Positions 17,915-26,717 of a stretch of 64,000 bases of DNA are shown here, in pieces. Source of the DNA: an uncultured Oscillospiraceae bacterium (lineage in GTDB: Bacteria; Bacillota; Clostridia; Oscillospirales; Ruminococcaceae). Position numbers and translations under genes: made by a program. Numbering within the stretch: the first letter of the stretch is position 1; every line of letters begins with the position of its first letter. The DNA lies in contig CAKQGD010000004.1 of the NCBI GenBank assembly GCA_934232845.1, positions 1 through 64,000 of the forward strand, given 5' to 3'. The notes under the pieces are model-generated. The model made no database searches. It was not told the DNA's origin and saw nothing but the letters and a program-made list of their open reading frames with translations.

Positions 17915-19237
17915 GTGTCAAAACCCATTGTAGCCGTGGTCGGCCGCCCCAATGTCGGCAAGTCCACGCTTTTCAACAAGCTGACCGGCCAGCGCCTCGC
18001 CATTGTCGAGGATACGCCCGGCGTCACCCGCGACCGCATCTATGCGCCCTGCGAGTGGCTGACGCATGAATTTATGCTCGTCGACACCGGCGGCATCGAG
18101 CCGTACTCCGACGATGTGATTTTGTCGCAGATGCGCCGTCAGGCTCAGCTTGCCATCGACAGCGCCGATGTGATTATTTTGGTGACGGATCTGCGCACCG
18201 GCGTGACCGCTACCGATCAGGACGTCGCCTCGATGCTGTTAAAAAGCGGCAAGCCCGTCGTCCTCTGCGTAAGCAAGTGCGACTCTCTCGGTGCGCCGCC
18301 GCCTGAATTCTACGAGTTCTATAACCTCGGGCTCGGGGATCCCGTGCCGGTTTCCGGCCTGCACGGCCACGGTACGGGCGACCTGCTCGACGCGGTGTGC
18401 GCGCAGATCGATTTTGAAAAAGAGAACGATACGCCGGACGACCGTATCGGCGTCGCCATCATCGGCAAACCCAACGTCGGCAAGTCGTCTCTGGTCAACC
18501 GCATTGCCGGGGACGAACGTGCGATCGTCTCCGATATCGCGGGTACGACGCGCGACGCGACCGATACCGATATCGACAATGAGTGGGGCAAGTACCGCTT
18601 TATCGATACGGCGGGCATCCGCCGTCAGAAAAAAGTCACCGACGCCATCGAGCGCTATTCCGTGCTGCGCGCGTATATGGCCGTCGACCGCGCTCAGGTC
18701 TGCCTGATTCTGATCGACGCGACGGAAGGCTTTACCGAGCAGGATTCTAAAATCGCAGGCTACGCCCATGAACAGGGCAAGGCCTGTATCATCGTCGTCA
18801 ACAAATGGGACGCCGTTGAGAAAACCGACAAAACGATGGCCGAATTTACCAAAAAGCTGGAGATCGACCTGTCGTTTATGAGCTATGCGCCGTTTCTCTT
18901 TATCTCGGCCAAGACAGGCCAGCGCGTGGAGAAGCTTTTTGAGCTGATCAACCGCGTCGCGGGCTACAACTCCATGCGCGTCACCACGGGCGCGCTCAAC
19001 GACCTGCTGGCGCACGCGACCGCGCGGGTGCAGCCGCCTTCCGACAAGGGCAAACGCCTGAAGATCTACTATATGACCCAGGCGTCCTCCTGCCCGCCGA
19101 CCTTCGTCTGCTTTGTCAACAAGGCCGAGCTGTTTCACTTCTCTTACCAGCGGTATCTCGAAAACCAGATCCGCGAGGCCTTCTGTATGGAGGGCACTCC
19201 CATCCGCCTCGTCGTGCGCGAGCGCGGGGATTCCTGA
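17915..19237 (+). CDS. der: ribosome-associated GTPase Der (EngA)
   Basis: Der is an essential tandem-GTPase needed for 50S subunit maturation. The 440-residue protein has the first G domain with GRPNVGKS (residues 9-16), a second with GKPNVGKSS (about residues 185-193), the matching DTGG and DTAGI switch motifs, NKWD for guanine specificity, and a C-terminal KH-like domain (TGALNDLLAHATARVQPP). The start is GTG with GGAAAGGAAG upstream. A terminator follows within 40 bp. Confidence 0.97.
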   Translation: MSKPIVAVVGRPNVGKSTLFNKLTGQRLAIVEDTPGVTRDRIYAPCEWLTHEFMLVDTGGIEPYSDDVILSQMRRQAQLAIDSADVIILVTDLRTGVTATDQDVASMLLKSGKPVVLCVSKCDSLGAPPPEFYEFYNLGLGDPVPVSGLHGHGTGDLLDAVCAQIDFEKENDTPDDRIGVAIIGKPNVGKSSLVNRIAGDERAIVSDIAGTTRDATDTDIDNEWGKYRFIDTAGIRRQKKVTDAIERYSVLRAYMAVDRAQVCLILIDATEGFTEQDSKIAGYAHEQGKACIIVVNKWDAVEKTDKTMAEFTKKLEIDLSFMSYAPFLFISAKTGQRVEKLFELINRVAGYNSMRVTTGALNDLLAHATARVQPPSDKGKRLKIYYMTQASSCPPTFVCFVNKAELFHFSYQRYLENQIREAFCMEGTPIRLVVRERGDS

Positions 19238-19245
19238 CTTGTTCA

Positions 19246-19275
19246 AAATGCCGGCCTTGCGCCGGCCTTTTCTCT
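19246..19275 (+). terminator. terminator after der
   Basis: GCCGGC/GCCGGC stem with a short loop (TGCCGGCCTTGCGCCGGC), followed by CTTTTCT. Confidence 0.75.
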
Positions 19276-19352
19276 ACCGCAGCTTCTGCCATGTGTTATA
19301 ATAAGAATAAAATCGTACCGGCTTTGCGTTTTTGCCGAAGGCAAAGGGCGGT

Positions 19353-19396
19353 GTGAAGTTAACAAAAATGAGACGTGAAGTTAACAAAAACGAGAC
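19353..19396. repeat. tandem 22-bp direct repeat upstream of the protease promoter
   Basis: Two adjacent copies of GTGAAGTTAACAAAAAYGAGAC (19353-19374, 19375-19396) differ at one base. They end 5 bp before the -35 box. Each contains GAAGTTAAC, partly like a LytTR-type regulator box repeated every 22 bp (two helical turns). Alternatively this could be the repeated terminus of a lost IS21-like element. Confidence 0.8.
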
Positions 19397-19401
19397 GGCC
19401 C

Positions 19402-19430
19402 TTGACTGGGAAAAATTTTCCTGCTACAGT
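19402..19430 (+). promoter_or_regulatory. promoter for the AT-rich protease gene
   Basis: -35 TTGACT (19402-19407), a 17-bp spacer and -10 TACAGT (19425-19430), directly downstream of the tandem repeats. Confidence 0.7.
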
Positions 19431-19503
19431 AAGAAAAATCTGGAATAAAGAAAGGGTGAAATAATAGCAAGAAGCCACAGACAAATGTAAAGGAGAAAGA
19501 AAG

Positions 19504-20613
19504 ATGTTTAAAAAAGTCACAAAATATTTCATGGCGTTCTTTTTCGTCGGTATTTTCACAGTCACTTCTTTTGCTTCCTCAGATTTAGTTGATGTCGCTT
19601 CAAAGATGGTTTTAAATGGAATAGTGACTCCTTCATATCAGTGGAGTTTTCAAGACAGTTATGATTTAGGAACAGCGTTCTCTACATATTTGATAGAAAA
19701 TAAAGAGAACTTATCAAAATGTACAGATGTTTCTTATTATCCGATTTTTAAGAACAATAAAATTGTGGCTGTTCTTACGAAAATCACAGGAGATAATGGA
19801 TCGATTTCTTATAATTTTTCAAAGAGCTTTGCCCAACGTATCGATGAAATTACACAAGGCGGACAGAAAGCCAGTAAACTTATTCTCTATGGTCGTCAAA
19901 TATTTGTTTATTGTGATGGAAATGTATTTGAAATAAAATGCTATGATGTCCCACTTTTTGACCAAGAGGACCTGACTACAGACGAGGTAAAGAATATAGT
20001 TTTCAATGAGACTCTTTCTTTTTCACAAGCAGAAAACATGACAACGACAAATAAACAAGCATTAAGTGTCCCACAATTTTCCACATTAGATAGTGAGACT
20101 ATGACATTGCTTTTAAATGTAGACACATGGCAACAACCTGAGGGGTCAAATCAATGCTGGGCAGCAACTGCTTGGTGTATTGGGGAATATGATTGGCTTA
20201 ATAATCATGATGATTATTTATATTCTGATCCGAGCGCGTTTGCAGAAGGAGTGGGATATACCGGCACCGGCGGGAGAGACTTTCCTACTACTATAGAATA
20301 TATTGAAAATGAGTACGGAATTCTTTTAGGAAGAATCTTGGGAACTATCACAGCCGCAAAAATAGAACAAGAACTCGATCGAGACCATCCTTTCCCAATG
20401 GTATGGTGGAGAGATAATGATCCAAACCAAATGGCACACATGGTAACATGCTGCGGATACAGTAAAAATGTGAGTGGAGTTATAAACGAAATTGCTGTGA
20501 TGGATTCGCTGGAGGGTGATATCCTTTGGATTCTTCAGGGCTCTGACGGATTCTATACGCAGCAAATGGGAAATCTTACGTACACATGGAGGCAAACGGC
20601 AGTTTGGAATTAA
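19504..20613 (+). CDS. secreted papain-like cysteine protease, probable zymogen
   Basis: This 369-residue protein has a signal peptide (residues 1-24, ending TSFAS), an uncharacterised region to about residue 205 that could be a propeptide, and a C-terminal papain-fold domain. The nucleophile sits in the motif EGSNQCWAATAWC (Cys about 218), the His in MAHMVTCCGY (about 315), and a likely Asp in AVMDSLEGD (about 333). The Q-C-W-A-A arrangement resembles C39/C70-type peptidases; I cannot assign the exact family. Composition is strikingly AT-rich compared with every neighbour, so recent acquisition is likely. A lipoprotein-like gene follows 18 bp later. Confidence 0.8.
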   Translation: MFKKVTKYFMAFFFVGIFTVTSFASSDLVDVASKMVLNGIVTPSYQWSFQDSYDLGTAFSTYLIENKENLSKCTDVSYYPIFKNNKIVAVLTKITGDNGSISYNFSKSFAQRIDEITQGGQKASKLILYGRQIFVYCDGNVFEIKCYDVPLFDQEDLTTDEVKNIVFNETLSFSQAENMTTTNKQALSVPQFSTLDSETMTLLLNVDTWQQPEGSNQCWAATAWCIGEYDWLNNHDDYLYSDPSAFAEGVGYTGTGGRDFPTTIEYIENEYGILLGRILGTITAAKIEQELDRDHPFPMVWWRDNDPNQMAHMVTCCGYSKNVSGVINEIAVMDSLEGDILWILQGSDGFYTQQMGNLTYTWRQTAVWN

Positions 20614-20631
20614 CGAAAGGCAGGCCGACGA

Positions 20632-21426
20632 ATGAAGAAGAGCAGAATCCTCGCAATTCTATTCCTGTGCCTTGCCCTTTGCGCCTGCACGGGCGTGGCT
20701 GCGGCGCAGAGAGAGGGGATCTCCTCTCCTGTGGCAGAGGTGTCCGCCCGGTACGGACAGGACGCGCAGAAAATTTTAAATTCCTTTTATCGCACGGAGA
20801 GGGAAATTTCATGGGAAACGCTTGGCGGACTGTCCGTCACGGTTTCATCCCTCGAGCGAATGGAAGAATACAGCTACGATATCACGGGAACGGACGACCA
20901 CTTTTTGTATTTTGAAGAGGTTGCCGCGCTGCTGCGGCAGCAAACGCCCTTTGCTGACATCTGCAAAGAAAGCGAGAGGCGAATCAGAGAGCATGATGAC
21001 AGCCGGGAAACAGGCGCCGTCGGCGCGCTATATTGTGACCCGGCGGACGCATACACCGCGGGCCTGCATGTGACCGAGGTAAACTATGACGTCGGGACCG
21101 GGCAGTTCTATGCAGAAAAAAGCTGGGAGCGCGGGCCCGTGACTGCCCTGCGCCTCGACGACGGTCTGATGAAGCGCCTGCAGGACGCCGGATTCAAAAC
21201 GGACAAGACCGAGGCCAAGAGCTTTTACCTCGGCGGATATTGCCGCGGCGTCTGGTTTTCAGACGGCGAGACAGAGCGGTTTCTTTTGCAGTCTGTCACG
21301 ACGCAGAGCGGCGACGCTGTTTGCGGCGGGCTTTGCACAAGAGAGCAGCTCTGCGCCGGTCTCGATGCCCACGGCGAATATTATGCCTATCACGGCTCCG
21401 TTTTGGGCAGCCCCATCTGCGGATAA
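20632..21426 (+). CDS. exported protein of unknown function, possible lipoprotein
   Basis: This is a 264-residue protein with an N-terminal hydrophobic signal. A Cys at position 19 in LCACTG could be lipidated, though the -2 Cys is atypical; cleavage after VAAA is an alternative. The body is a mix of acidic and aromatic residues with several later Cys (YCRG, VCGGLC, PICG). I recognise no domain. Its base composition matches the GC-rich genome, unlike the protease just upstream. Its start lies only 18 bp after the protease stop and no promoter is obvious, so it may be read from the same mRNA. Confidence 0.65.
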   Translation: MKKSRILAILFLCLALCACTGVAAAQREGISSPVAEVSARYGQDAQKILNSFYRTEREISWETLGGLSVTVSSLERMEEYSYDITGTDDHFLYFEEVAALLRQQTPFADICKESERRIREHDDSRETGAVGALYCDPADAYTAGLHVTEVNYDVGTGQFYAEKSWERGPVTALRLDDGLMKRLQDAGFKTDKTEAKSFYLGGYCRGVWFSDGETERFLLQSVTTQSGDAVCGGLCTREQLCAGLDAHGEYYAYHGSVLGSPICG

Positions 21427-21448
21427 AATGAATCAAGTGTCACAAAAA

Positions 21449-21495
21449 GGCCGCAGAGCGGGGTGTTTTCCCCCGCCCTGCGGCGTTTCGTTTTT
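21449..21495. terminator. strong terminator between convergent genes
   Basis: GCCGCAGAGCGGGG pairs with CCCCGCCCTGCGGC, with A/T runs on both sides. It serves both the exported protein gene and dus. Confidence 0.85.
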
Positions 21496-22459
21496 ATGAA
21501 TTTTGCTCTTTTGCGGCGCGGCACAGCGCGTCGATTTCCCTCCAGCCCTCGATGGCGCCGCACATCCTGCGCAGGCCCGCCGCCCCGCGCAGGCCCGTCA
21601 GATACCAGGCGGCGTGCTTTCTCGCCTCGCGAAAGCCCACATACTCCCCTTTGTCCGCGACGAGCAGAGCAAGCTCCTTACGCATGACGGCGAGCCGCTC
21701 CTCCAGCGGCGGGCGCTGCGGCGCGGGCAGACCGCGCATGGCGGCGTTGATCTCGGCAAAAAGCCACGGGTTGCCGAGCGCGCCGCGTCCGACCATCACA
21801 AGATCACAGCCCGTTTCGCGGTACATTCGCACCGCGTCGGCGGCGGTGTAAAGATCGCCGTTGCCGATCACGGGAATCGAGACGGATTCTTTCACCCGGC
21901 GGATGCACGAGAGATCGACCGGCGGCGCGTACATCTGCGCGCGTGTGCGCCCGTGTACCGTGACGGCGGCGGCCCCCGCCCGCTCGGCGGTGACGGCGGC
22001 CTGTACGGCGACGTCGTCGCCCGCGTCAAAGCCGCGGCGGATCTTTACCGTGACGGGAATGCCGCCCGCCCCCTCGATGGCGGCGGAGACCAGCTCGCCG
22101 ATACGGGGCAGGTCTTTTAACAGGGCGCTGCCCGCCCCTCCGGAGACGATCTTCGGCGCGGGACAGCCCATGTTGATGTCGATGAGATCGGGCGCGCCCT
22201 CGGCGGCGAGAGCCGCGGCCTGCCGCATGCAGACGGGGTCGCTGCCGAACAACTGCACCGCGCAGGGGTGTTCGTCCGGCAGAAACAACAGCTCGCGGCT
22301 TTTTTCGCTTTGCATCGAGACGCCCTTGGCGCTGACCATTTCGCCGTACACCAGCGCCGCGCCGTATCGCCGTGCCAGAGTGCGCACGGCGAGGTCTGCC
22401 ACGCCCGCCATCGGCGCCATGGCGGCAAAGCCGTCGATTGTGAGAGATGCGATCTTCAA
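21494..22459 (-). CDS. dus: tRNA-dihydrouridine synthase
   Basis: This flavoenzyme reduces uridine to dihydrouridine in tRNA D-loops. The DusB-type protein is 321 residues from the TTG start at 22459. Conserved elements are APMAGV near residue 16, the catalytic Cys in INMGCPAPKI near residue 92, the K/R motif TVKIRRGF near residue 131, VHGRTRAQMY near residue 160 and GNGDLYTAADA near residue 185. An ATG at 22480 gives a longer frame. TTG at 22459 has GGAGG 9 bp upstream and gives the standard N-terminus (MKIASLTIDGF), so I prefer it. It follows the zinc-ribbon membrane gene closely. Confidence 0.93.
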   Translation of the reverse strand: MKIASLTIDGFAAMAPMAGVADLAVRTLARRYGAALVYGEMVSAKGVSMQSEKSRELLFLPDEHPCAVQLFGSDPVCMRQAAALAAEGAPDLIDINMGCPAPKIVSGGAGSALLKDLPRIGELVSAAIEGAGGIPVTVKIRRGFDAGDDVAVQAAVTAERAGAAAVTVHGRTRAQMYAPPVDLSCIRRVKESVSIPVIGNGDLYTAADAVRMYRETGCDLVMVGRGALGNPWLFAEINAAMRGLPAPQRPPLEERLAVMRKELALLVADKGEYVGFREARKHAAWYLTGLRGAAGLRRMCGAIEGWREIDALCRAAKEQNS

Positions 22460-22480
22460 AACGGATTTCCTCCAGACCAT

Positions 22481-22729
22481 TCAGCGGTTTTCGGGTTCGT
22501 CAGCGACGGATTTGCCGCAGTGCGGGCAGAAATTTCCCGATACGCGGATCAGGCTCTTTTTGCAGTGGGGACAGCGGCAGAACAGCAGCTGTATCACGCA
22601 GAGGCCGGCGAGGCTGACGAGAGAAAGAAGGAAAAAAATCTCCGTGTTGGTCAGATAGCCGAGAAAGATCGATCCGAAGATTGCGGCGAACAAAGCGTTT
22701 GTCGCGGTTCTTGTCTGTCGCAGGTTCAT
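22481..22729 (-). CDS. small membrane protein with C-terminal zinc ribbon
   Basis: This 82-residue protein has two adjacent hydrophobic helices (about residues 10-48) followed by CPHCKK and CPHCGK, a four-cysteine zinc ribbon. The function is unknown. The start at 22729 follows AAAGGAGG with 8 bp spacing; a longer frame lacks this. A consensus promoter lies 45 bp upstream and dus follows directly (stop TGA next to ATG), so the two form an operon. Confidence 0.8.
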   Translation of the reverse strand: MNLRQTRTATNALFAAIFGSIFLGYLTNTEIFFLLSLVSLAGLCVIQLLFCRCPHCKKSLIRVSGNFCPHCGKSVADEPENR

Positions 22730-22771
22730 GGGTGCAGCCTCCTTTGCGGCAGAGCCGTTTTTTCTGCTGCA

Positions 22772-22800
22772 ATTGTAGCATGCAGGCCGCGAAACGGCAA
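22772..22800 (-). promoter_or_regulatory. promoter for the zinc-ribbon gene and dus
   Basis: -35 TTGCCG (22795-22800), a 17-bp spacer, -10 TACAAT (22772-22777) with an extended TGC. Confidence 0.75.
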
Positions 22801-22820
22801 GCCTTGGCACAAAAACAACC

Positions 22821-22849
22821 TGTTCAACCGGCCTGTTTCGTGCTATACT
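22821..22849 (+). promoter_or_regulatory. extended -10 promoter for polA
   Basis: TGCTATACT with -10 at 22844-22849; the -35 TGTTCA (22821-22826) at 17 bp is weak. It diverges from the zinc-ribbon promoter. Confidence 0.6.
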
Positions 22850-22928
22850 ATACTTGTGTTTTTCTGCCGCTGCGCATCTTGTGCCGCGCGCAGACCGCTT
22901 TTTTTAAAAAAAGAAAGGAGACCGCCGC

Positions 22929-25541
22929 ATGAAACTGCTGGCTGTCGATTCCAACAGCATCTTAAACAGGGCCTATTACGGCGTGCGTCCGCTGACCACG
23001 CGGGACGGACGCTTTACCAACGGCATCTTCGGCTTTCTGTCCATTCTGCAGAAGCTGCTCGACGAGGTGCAGCCCGACGCGCTCGCGTTCGCGTTCGACC
23101 TTCGCGCGCCGACTTTTCGCCATACGCGCTACGAGGGCTACAAGGCCGGCCGGAAGGGGATGCCTCCCGAGCTGGCGCAGCAGCTCGACCCGATGAAGAA
23201 GATTCTCACCGCGATGGGCTGCCGCATCGTCTCTCTCGAGGGCTACGAGGCCGACGACGTGCTGGGCACGCTTGCCGCCATGTGCCGCCGGGAGGGAAAC
23301 GAATGCGTCATCGCGACCGGCGACCGCGACAGCTTTCAGCTGATAGGCGGCGGTGTGACGGTGCGCCTCGCCTCGACAAAGGGCGGACATTCCTCGGCCG
23401 AGATGATCGACGAGGCCGTGATCAAAGAGCGCTACGGCGTGATCCCGCCGCAGATGATCGACGTCAAGGCGCTGATGGGCGACGCGTCGGACAACATTCC
23501 CGGCGTGCCGGGCATCGGCGAAAAAACCGCTCTTGCCCTGATTCAAACATTCGGCACGCTCGACGGCGTGTACTCCCACCTGGACGACGCCGCGATCAAA
23601 CCCGGTGCGCGCACAAAGCTTGCAGCCGGACGTGACAGCGCGTATTTAAGCCGCGAACTGGCCGAGATCTGCTGCTCTGTGCCGCTGGGGATAACGCTTT
23701 CTGACCTGATTCCGTCGGGACGCGACGACGCGGCGCTGTACCGGCTGCTCGACTCGCTTGAGCTGCGGCAGATGATCGCGCGGCTGCATCTTGAGCCGCC
23801 GTCCGATGCGCCCGCCGCCCCGCGGGAAGAAGCCGCGGCAGACTCCCCTGCCGTATCTGTCTTTTACAATGACGCCGCCGCGTGGGACAGGCTGCTCGGT
23901 GAGGATGCGCTGTACCTCGCCCTGTCGGAAGACGGCCCTGCGCCGAAGGCGGCCGCATTGCTCGGATCTTCCCTTGTACTGCTGGACGGAAGCTGTCCGG
24001 ATTTTGACGCTCTGCTCGACCGTCTGGCGGAAAAAAACGCCGTTCTTTCCCTCTGCGATACAAAGAGCTGGTATCACCGCTCCTTTTCCCGGGGAAAAAA
24101 GCCCGCCCTTGCGCGGTTTGATGCGTCGCTCGCGGGTTATCTGCTGACGCCGACGGGCAGCGACTACTCGGTGCAGACGCTTGGCATGGGGCGCGCGGTT
24201 TGCCCGGTGCGGGCCGCTCTTCCGGACGGCCTGTCCGAAAAAATGGCCGATCTTGCCCACGAGGTGTGCCGGATGCCCGATCTCTGCCGGGCGCTGGCCG
24301 GCGATCTCGCCGAAAAGGGCATGGACCGGCTGATGTCCGAGATCGAGGCGCCGCTCTCCCGCGTGCTGGCCTCGATGGAGTGCGAGGGCTTTCTGCTCGA
24401 CGCCGAGGGCCTGCGCCGCTACGGCGGGGAGCTGGACGCCGATCTGGCCGAGGTGGTCGGCCGGATTTACTTTCTCGCGGGGGGCGAGTTCAATCTCAAT
24501 TCCCCCAAGCAGCTCGGCGAGGTGCTGTTCGACCGGCTGGGCCTGCCCGCCGGCAGAAAGACCCGCACCGGCTGGTCGACCGACGCCGACACGCTGGACA
24601 AGATGAAAAACAAGCATCCCATCGTTGAGGATATTCTCGCGTACCGCAGGCTTGCAAAGCTCAAATCCACCTATGTGGACGGTCTGCTCGATAAGATCGG
24701 GCCGGACGGTCTGGTGCATACGGTCTTTAAGCAGACCGAAACGCGCACCGGGCGCATCAGCTCCGCCGAGCCGAATCTGCAGAACATCCCCGTGCGCACC
24801 GAGCGCGGCAGCCGCCTGCGCGCCTTTTTTACGGCGCGGCCCGGCTCTGTGCTGGTGGACGCGGATTACTCTCAGATCGAGCTGCGCGTGCTTGCCCACG
24901 TCGCGCAGGATCAGGCGATGATATCGGCCTTTTTGAACAATGCCGACATTCACACCAAAACGGCCGCGCAGGTGTTCGACCTGCCGGAGGAATTCGTCAC
25001 CCCGCAGATGCGCTCGGCGGCAAAGGCCGTCAATTTCGGCCTTGTTTACGGTATCGGGGCGTACAGCCTGTCGCAGGACATCGGCGTCACCGTTGCCGAG
25101 GCCGACCGCTATATCAAGGCGTATTTCGCGACGTACCCGGGCATCGCCCGCTATATGGACGAGGTGGTGCAGAAAGCCAAGGAGGACGGCTATGTCGCCA
25201 CAATGTTCGGCCGCCGCCGCCCCCTGCCGGAGCTTTCCGCGCAGAACCGCGTTACCCGCGCGTTCGGTGAGCGTGCCGCCCGCAACACGCCCATTCAAGG
25301 CACCGCCGCCGATATCATCAAGCTTGCCATGGTGCGCGTCTACGACCGCCTTGAAAAAGAGGGTCTTGCGGCCCGGCTGATTTTGCAGGTGCACGACGAA
25401 CTGATCGTCGAGGCGCCCGAATCCGAGGCCAGCCGCGCCGCCGCCATCGTCACCGAAGAGATGGAACACGCCGTCAGCCTCTCGGTGCCGCTTCTCGCCG
25501 ACGCCAAAACGGGGAAAAACTGGCTGGAGGCGAAGGACTGA
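22929..25541 (+). CDS. polA: DNA polymerase I
   Basis: Pol I fills repair gaps and removes Okazaki primers. The 870-residue protein has a complete 5' nuclease domain (residues 1-290, including YEADDVLGT and GDASDNIPGVPGIG). A 300-480 region corresponds to the 3'-5' exonuclease fold; I do not see the usual DxE catalytic pattern there, so proofreading is probably lost, as in many Firmicutes. The polymerase domain has motif A DYSQIELRVLAH (about 643), motif B RSAAKAVNFGLVYG (about 695) and motif C QVHDELIVE (about 819). AAAGGAG precedes the ATG. Its stop overlaps the rimI start. Confidence 0.97.
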   Translation: MKLLAVDSNSILNRAYYGVRPLTTRDGRFTNGIFGFLSILQKLLDEVQPDALAFAFDLRAPTFRHTRYEGYKAGRKGMPPELAQQLDPMKKILTAMGCRIVSLEGYEADDVLGTLAAMCRREGNECVIATGDRDSFQLIGGGVTVRLASTKGGHSSAEMIDEAVIKERYGVIPPQMIDVKALMGDASDNIPGVPGIGEKTALALIQTFGTLDGVYSHLDDAAIKPGARTKLAAGRDSAYLSRELAEICCSVPLGITLSDLIPSGRDDAALYRLLDSLELRQMIARLHLEPPSDAPAAPREEAAADSPAVSVFYNDAAAWDRLLGEDALYLALSEDGPAPKAAALLGSSLVLLDGSCPDFDALLDRLAEKNAVLSLCDTKSWYHRSFSRGKKPALARFDASLAGYLLTPTGSDYSVQTLGMGRAVCPVRAALPDGLSEKMADLAHEVCRMPDLCRALAGDLAEKGMDRLMSEIEAPLSRVLASMECEGFLLDAEGLRRYGGELDADLAEVVGRIYFLAGGEFNLNSPKQLGEVLFDRLGLPAGRKTRTGWSTDADTLDKMKNKHPIVEDILAYRRLAKLKSTYVDGLLDKIGPDGLVHTVFKQTETRTGRISSAEPNLQNIPVRTERGSRLRAFFTARPGSVLVDADYSQIELRVLAHVAQDQAMISAFLNNADIHTKTAAQVFDLPEEFVTPQMRSAAKAVNFGLVYGIGAYSLSQDIGVTVAEADRYIKAYFATYPGIARYMDEVVQKAKEDGYVATMFGRRRPLPELSAQNRVTRAFGERAARNTPIQGTAADIIKLAMVRVYDRLEKEGLAARLILQVHDELIVEAPESEASRAAAIVTEEMEHAVSLSVPLLADAKTGKNWLEAKD

Positions 25542-25987
25542 TGGAGATCATCCGTGCCGCCGCCGCGCACGCGGCCGGCATTCATGCGGTGGAGTGCGCC
25601 TGCTTTTCCCGGCCGTGGAGCGAAGAGGCTGTTTTGGCTGAGCTTGAGAACGGCCACAGCGCGCTGTTTGCCGCCGTACAGGACGGACAGGTGATCGGCT
25701 GGGCCGGGCTGGAATACGTCTGCGGCGAGGGCAGCGTCACAAACATCGCGGTACTGCCCGCTTTTCGCGGACAGGGGCTTGGCCGCGCGCTGACGCTGCG
25801 CCTGATCGAAGAGGCACAAAGGCGAACGCTTGATTTTCTGATGCTGGAGGTGCGCGCCTCCAACACGCCCGCAATCGCACTTTACCGTTCGCTCGGTTTC
25901 ACTGAAATCGGCGTGCGGAGAGGATTTTACGAAAAGCCGCGCGAGGACGCGCTGCTTTTCAGAATCGAATTTACACAAATCCATTGA
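25541..25987 (+). CDS. rimI: ribosomal-protein-S18-alanine N-acetyltransferase-like GNAT protein
   Basis: This is a 148-residue GNAT acetyltransferase. The acetyl-CoA motif VLPAFRGQGLGRAL (about residues 69-82), LEVRASNTPAIALYRSLGF and the C-terminal YYEKP-like GFYEKPREDALLF match RimI. The start overlaps the polA stop (TGATG). In Firmicutes rimI usually clusters with tsaB/tsaE/tsaD. Here tsaD lies 0.7 kb downstream, which supports the name. Confidence 0.88.
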   Translation: MEIIRAAAAHAAGIHAVECACFSRPWSEEAVLAELENGHSALFAAVQDGQVIGWAGLEYVCGEGSVTNIAVLPAFRGQGLGRALTLRLIEEAQRRTLDFLMLEVRASNTPAIALYRSLGFTEIGVRRGFYEKPREDALLFRIEFTQIH

Positions 25988-26008
25988 AATGAGAAAGGAA
26001 TCCCTGCC

Positions 26009-26539
26009 ATGACCGTACAGACGACCCTTGACGAAAACACCTATTATCACGCGCTCTGGATTCAAAACGAGCTTTACAGCAGAAAAATGGTGCTTTGGCT
26101 GCGCATCATTCTGATTCTGATTGTGCTGGCGCTTACGCTGCCCAGAACGTTCGTTGACGAAAAAACGGATTGGTTTATCCGTGCGTTTCTCTGTGCCCTC
26201 GTGGTGGGCGTGCACGCGGTCGTGTCCAAACACGCACGCCGCAAAATGCTGCGCGGCGCGGCGAACAACATCCGGGAGGCGCGCGGCGGAGAGGATCTGC
26301 GCATGGAGTACACCTTCGGCGAGGACAGCTTCACCGCAGTCGGCCCCGAGGGAACCGACGAGGTCGGGTACTCTCATATCGCGGCGCTGGCCGAGGATAC
26401 GGACGTTTTTGTCATCGTGCTGAGCAAAATGTACCTGCATGCCATTCGGAAATCGGATCTCTCCGGCGAGGACCGCCGTGCTCTGGCGTCACTGCTGTTT
26501 GAAAAGACCGGCAAGGCGTGGAAGCCCGTCAAAATGTAA
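26009..26539 (+). CDS. YcxB-like membrane protein
   Basis: This 176-residue protein has two closely spaced transmembrane helices (about residues 29-46 and 53-70), then a cytoplasmic YcxB-like domain (MEYTFGEDSFTAVGPEGTDEVGYSHI, then a C-terminal basic segment). The function is unknown. AGAAAGGAA precedes the ATG. It sits 21 bp after rimI in the same direction. Confidence 0.72.
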   Translation: MTVQTTLDENTYYHALWIQNELYSRKMVLWLRIILILIVLALTLPRTFVDEKTDWFIRAFLCALVVGVHAVVSKHARRKMLRGAANNIREARGGEDLRMEYTFGEDSFTAVGPEGTDEVGYSHIAALAEDTDVFVIVLSKMYLHAIRKSDLSGEDRRALASLLFEKTGKAWKPVKM

Positions 26540-26717
26540 GATCGCGGCCGAAGGGTCTTGAAAACAGGATTTTGTATCTTTTCCCGCCCCGCCTGCAGAG
26601 CTTTTTAAAAAAATCGTGTCCGCACGGGGCTGTTTGTGCTTTGCCGCGATGCTCCGCGTTACGGGCCCGGGCGTGCCGAACGGGTTTGTCCGGATTTCAA
26701 AGGAGGCGTTTTACTCT

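Noticed and set aside
23646..25469. 607-codon frame opposite polA
   Set aside because: It is a complement of conserved polA motifs with chance composition and no start signals.
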